DNA of 10,158 bases from an uncultured Bacteroidota bacterium (GTDB lineage: Bacteria; Bacteroidota; Bacteroidia; Chitinophagales; Chitinophagaceae). The first letter of the stretch is position 1, and each line of letters begins with the position of its first letter. The notes below the pieces were generated by a model. That model worked only from the letters and a program-made list of their open reading frames with translations. It was not told where the DNA came from and made no database searches. The stretch is from positions 1-10,158 of the forward strand of contig CAIZMD010000034.1 in the NCBI GenBank assembly GCA_903933995.1, given 5' to 3'. This document shows, in pieces, positions 7,224 to 10,158 of this stretch. The position numbers and the translations under genes were made by a program.

Positions 7224-8969
7224 TTATTCCAATTTGGATTCTATCCACAGAACGGCAAGCCCCAATAACAAAATTAACCAAGCCCAAATAGCAGGAACAA
7301 CTTGCCGTTGAGACGCTTCATTTTCTATGGCGCTACCCTTGGTAGATTCCACTTGCTGGGCCAACCAAGCTTCTGTGAGCTGCCTGCGCTTTGTCCATTG
7401 CAAGAGTGGCCATTCTTGTTTGTCAAAGACATACCAAGGCTTGATTTGCCCACTAGTAGTAACCAAGTTTTGCCAGCCTGATTGCTGAGGCCAGAATTGA
7501 CCTTCTTGCTTGAACCCCATAAAAGGATTTTGTTGCAAATAGATTTTAGAACCAGATACTAGTGCAATGGAATCTTGGGACGCATCTTTATACTGAATAA
7601 TGGGAGTAGCCTGTTTCACAAAATCCATACCCGAACCGATTGTCCAGCTTTCTTTGGTGGCTGATTGACTGGTCACTGATTCCAATAACTGGGTCCAATA
7701 AAAATCATAGTCCCATTGTTTTCCAGCTAATGACCAAAGATGGGTTTGCCCTAGGGTACTAAATCCAATTTTCCCCATGCCCTCCAAATAAATTCCTGTT
7801 AGCATCCTGCTCTTTGCATCTGATACCAAGGTTTGGAATGTGGAAGAAGGTAAAATGGTGAGATATGCATCTTTGTTGAGCATTGGATGCCATGCGCTAT
7901 CCTGTCCTTGCATGTTTAAAACATGATTGGCACCTACACTATCTTGAATAGATTTTAAAACTAGCTGTTGATCCAAGATTGCCGCGTGTTTTAAAATGGT
8001 ATCCGTGGTTACTAATAAACCAAGGCCTTTTTCTCTAATAGTAGCCCTGATCTGTAATTGTTCTAAGGCAGATAAGCTATTGAGTGAAGCTTCATCTGTT
8101 AACAACAGATCAAATCCCGAAAGAAGATTGGCATTGATGTTAAGCAAATTGGCGCTGGCGCGATTGGAAAAAGCCTGATCAAATAGTTGTTTGCTGATCC
8201 TAGTTCTAGCAGCCAATTGGTATCCATGATCTGTTAACCAATTCTTTAGGAATTTCTGTTCAAAACCAGGAGCGTCTTGCAACAACAATACAGAGATGGG
8301 TTTGGGCAATTGCACTATAAATGGAATGGTATTTTTTGCCAAAGTATCCTTGCCTTTCAGAAGCAATAATTGATAGCTACCAGTACCCAAATTTTTAGGA
8401 TTTGGATTCAATTGAAAATTAAGACTGGTTTCTGCACCCAACAGCCTTTGCTCAATTACCTGTGAACCTGATATTAAATGAAGCTGCAAATTTTGTTGCT
8501 GTGGATTGCTTACCCTTCCTTGTATTAACAGACTTTGCCCAAGCGCAATTTCTTGTCTCCAATGAATATTGGCAATACCTGTGGGCAAGGGACTAATATG
8601 AAAATGGATTTTTGATTTGGGAATATTCCAAATACTGGTATCGGGTAACCCGTATCCAAACACATGTATTATAGCCGCTTTGTCAATAACAGTTTGATCC
8701 AAATTTTCCCAGCTAAGTTTTACGGCTTTTGACTTGTTGTATGCAGCAACAGAATCTTCTTGATAACCTTCTGTTAGAATTAACAAATGAGCATTATCAG
8801 ATATAGCAGCAGTTTTGTCAAAAGGAATCACCAATAAAGCCATCCCCAAAACAACTGCCAAAGAAGCCCATAGTCTTAACCAACGTCTACGCTGAATAGG
8901 ATTGATAAAAACTACTCCCAAAAATACAATTGCCAACAGGACAATACCCATCAGATAAAGGATCATCAT
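7224..8969 (-). CDS. Membrane-anchored protein with glutamine-amidotransferase-like region (BatA-neighbourhood type)
   Basis: A 581-residue protein. Two hydrophobic segments lie at about residues 4-22 and 31-49, separated by a basic loop (QRRRWLR). A long extracytoplasmic-looking region follows, and a single C-terminal transmembrane helix at about 559-576 ends in a short charged tail (ESKLE). Residues about 140-220 look like a beta-rich Ig-type domain (IQGRVSNP...GSYQLLLLKG). Residues about 224-325 (ISVLLLQDAPGFEQKF...GFDLLLTDE...GLGLLVTTD) resemble a class I glutamine-amidotransferase-like alpha/beta fold. No catalytic Cys-His pair is apparent, and the protein contains almost no cysteine. 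Such proteins are often found in MoxR/DUF58/BatA-type operons, with DUF4175 proteins next to them, which fits here. The exact function is unknown. The ATG at 8969 overlaps the previous stop (ATGA) and is preceded by AGGA, so coupling is likely. A second ATG follows directly at 8966. Confidence 0.65.
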   Translation of the reverse strand: MMILYLMGIVLLAIVFLGVVFINPIQRRRWLRLWASLAVVLGMALLVIPFDKTAAISDNAHLLILTEGYQEDSVAAYNKSKAVKLSWENLDQTVIDKAAIIHVFGYGLPDTSIWNIPKSKIHFHISPLPTGIANIHWRQEIALGQSLLIQGRVSNPQQQNLQLHLISGSQVIEQRLLGAETSLNFQLNPNPKNLGTGSYQLLLLKGKDTLAKNTIPFIVQLPKPISVLLLQDAPGFEQKFLKNWLTDHGYQLAARTRISKQLFDQAFSNRASANLLNINANLLSGFDLLLTDEASLNSLSALEQLQIRATIREKGLGLLVTTDTILKHAAILDQQLVLKSIQDSVGANHVLNMQGQDSAWHPMLNKDAYLTILPSSTFQTLVSDAKSRMLTGIYLEGMGKIGFSTLGQTHLWSLAGKQWDYDFYWTQLLESVTSQSATKESWTIGSGMDFVKQATPIIQYKDASQDSIALVSGSKIYLQQNPFMGFKQEGQFWPQQSGWQNLVTTSGQIKPWYVFDKQEWPLLQWTKRRQLTEAWLAQQVESTKGSAIENEASQRQVVPAIWAWLILLLGLAVLWIESKLE

Positions 8970-10158
8970 GGTTTCCTGTTTAAGTGAATAAAATATTGTT
9001 GCGATAGACCTCCATCTGCTGAACGCTGTTGCAAATTGGGCAATCTAGTTGCTGTTTTTAATAAATGCTCACAGGCAGTAATAGCCAAATGCCTGTCATT
9101 ATTGGAAATGGGTTTTGATAGAGGCAATTGTTCCATGATTCTTTTCATGGCTTCAAATGCCAATAAATATTTACCAGGTTTGGCAATGGCTTCTTGGTGT
9201 AACTGATTCAATGTTTGATTCAAGACAAGCAAACTAGCTGTCTGTTTGGCCGTGCCAAGATCCAATGAAGCAAGCAAACCCATACCCTGTCTTAAAGCCA
9301 TCAATGGATCCATATTATTGGGGGCCGTTTGAATTTTAAGTGGAGGAATAATTTTACTCAAATCGGCCGTTAATCTTTTTTCAAATTTGATGGGGGTTGT
9401 TTTCTGACTAGTCTTAGCTACATAAGCCCTTGATTGTTGTTGCAAGTCTTTGAGTAAACGAAGCGCCTTGTATTCAAAAGGCAGGGCTTCTTTAGGAAAG
9501 AAAGTGCGTAGCTGTAATTCAGATTTCCACATCTCATTGAGAATGGCTTTTAATTGCATTTTGGTTTGTGGATCAAAAAAGCTGGCGTCTTCTGCATTAT
9601 CATGTTTGTGTGAGAACTCATCCATAATAGCAGATGCGTCTCCAAATACTTCAGCACCATGTTCGTGTTCGTCTTCATCATGACCAACACCTATTTCTCC
9701 CATGGATTCTTCACCCAAAAATTTGCCATAACGCAAACGGAGTAATTTTTGGTCAATCCCCAAAGAATTGCTTTTTTCTTTAAAAGAATCCAAGGGCATT
9801 CTATCTCTATCTCTTAATAATTGTTCTGTTTCAATGATAATCTGACGCTGACTCCTGAAAAATTCCGGTTTTAGATTCAAGCTATTGATGGTAATATCTG
9901 TGTTCATCAATTCGGCGGTATCTGGCAAATTGATGATATGAATATCTGATCTAGCTTCTTGTCCATGACTATCTAAAGCTTTTACATAATAGTACAACTC
10001 ATCCCCAGGTTGCATTTTAAGGGCTTGTAAATTAAGGGTCAATATTATTTCTTTGTTCAATACAGCTTGAGAAAACTGACCAAGGTCTCGCTCCTGGTCT
10101 TGAAACTTCACAGCTTCACCTCCCCCACTAGCTACTGTTAACATCAACTTGGTTTGGA
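8966..10158 (-). CDS. C-terminal part of a DUF4175-like protein (N-terminus beyond window)
   Basis: The frame is open to the right edge (397 codons visible) with no natural start, and DUF4175 proteins are around 800-1100 residues long, so this is only the C-terminal part. The edge end begins with a beta-rich segment (about 1-75 of the visible part) containing GDELYYYVKALDS, like an extracytoplasmic Ig-type domain. A helical part follows: FRSQRQIIIETEQLLRDRDR, DQKLLRLRYGKFLGEE, then a His/Asp/Glu-rich linker at bases 9602-9682, then MWKSELQLRTFFPKEALPFEYKAL and LLKDLQQQSRAYV. The MW-x-E-L and EALP-EYKAL pattern is what suggested DUF4175; I could not confirm it by search. No transmembrane segment is seen in the visible part; the family's membrane helices are N-terminal. 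It ends with TGA inside the start of the next gene, so both are probably one operon. Function unknown; an envelope role is inferred. Confidence 0.6.
   Translation of the reverse strand, partial: QTKLMLTVASGGGEAVKFQDQERDLGQFSQAVLNKEIILTLNLQALKMQPGDELYYYVKALDSHGQEARSDIHIINLPDTAELMNTDITINSLNLKPEFFRSQRQIIIETEQLLRDRDRMPLDSFKEKSNSLGIDQKLLRLRYGKFLGEESMGEIGVGHDEDEHEHGAEVFGDASAIMDEFSHKHDNAEDASFFDPQTKMQLKAILNEMWKSELQLRTFFPKEALPFEYKALRLLKDLQQQSRAYVAKTSQKTTPIKFEKRLTADLSKIIPPLKIQTAPNNMDPLMALRQGMGLLASLDLGTAKQTASLLVLNQTLNQLHQEAIAKPGKYLLAFEAMKRIMEQLPLSKPISNNDRHLAITACEHLLKTATRLPNLQQRSADGGLSQQYFIHLNRKP

Noticed and set aside
9450..9683. Plus-strand frame ending in a Cys/Ser-rich sequence
   Set aside because: It is the antisense image of the His/Asp-rich linker; the Cys and Ser codons arise from that base composition.

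Overview
The window is compactly coding, with every gene on the minus strand, so transcription runs from high to low coordinates. The A/T-rich third positions, the near absence of Shine-Dalgarno sequences, the very short gaps and the protein families suggest a member of the Bacteroidota, perhaps of the Chitinophagaceae/Sphingobacteriia type. The phylum is a reasonable inference; the family is a guess.

In order of transcription: (1) 10158-8966, the C-terminal part of a large protein that resembles the Bacteroidota DUF4175 family, cut by the right edge of the window. (2) 8969-7224, a 581-residue membrane protein with two N-terminal and one C-terminal transmembrane segments and a glutamine-amidotransferase-like region; it overlaps gene 1 by ATGA. 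(3) A 77-nt gap with a weak candidate promoter. (4) A tandem array of TldD/PmbA-family genes with a repeat unit of about 3.0 kb: D-a (7146-5506), E-a (5503-4169), D-b (4143-2506), E-b (2501-1167) and D-c (1102 to the left edge, incomplete). A compact hairpin terminator lies between E-b and D-c.

The D proteins keep the HExxxH metallopeptidase motif of TldD. The E proteins align to the same fold but lack it, as TldE/PmbA does. D and E genes alternate and are separated by only 2 or 4 nt, so each D-E pair probably forms a heteromeric peptidase like E. coli TldD/TldE. That complex acts on unfolded or natural peptides such as microcin B17 precursor and CcdA.

The paralogues are clearly diverged: about two thirds identity between the D copies and about 70% between the E copies in hand-aligned N-terminal parts. 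They therefore look like maintained, specialised pairs, not a recent duplication. Points of interest are a likely Cys-to-Asp change at the third metal-ligand position in both complete D proteins, TTG start codons in all three D genes, Tat-like leaders on D but not on E proteins, and a terminator inside the array. No RNA genes, insertion sequences, CRISPR arrays or long non-coding stretches are present; the longest gene-free stretch is 77 nt.
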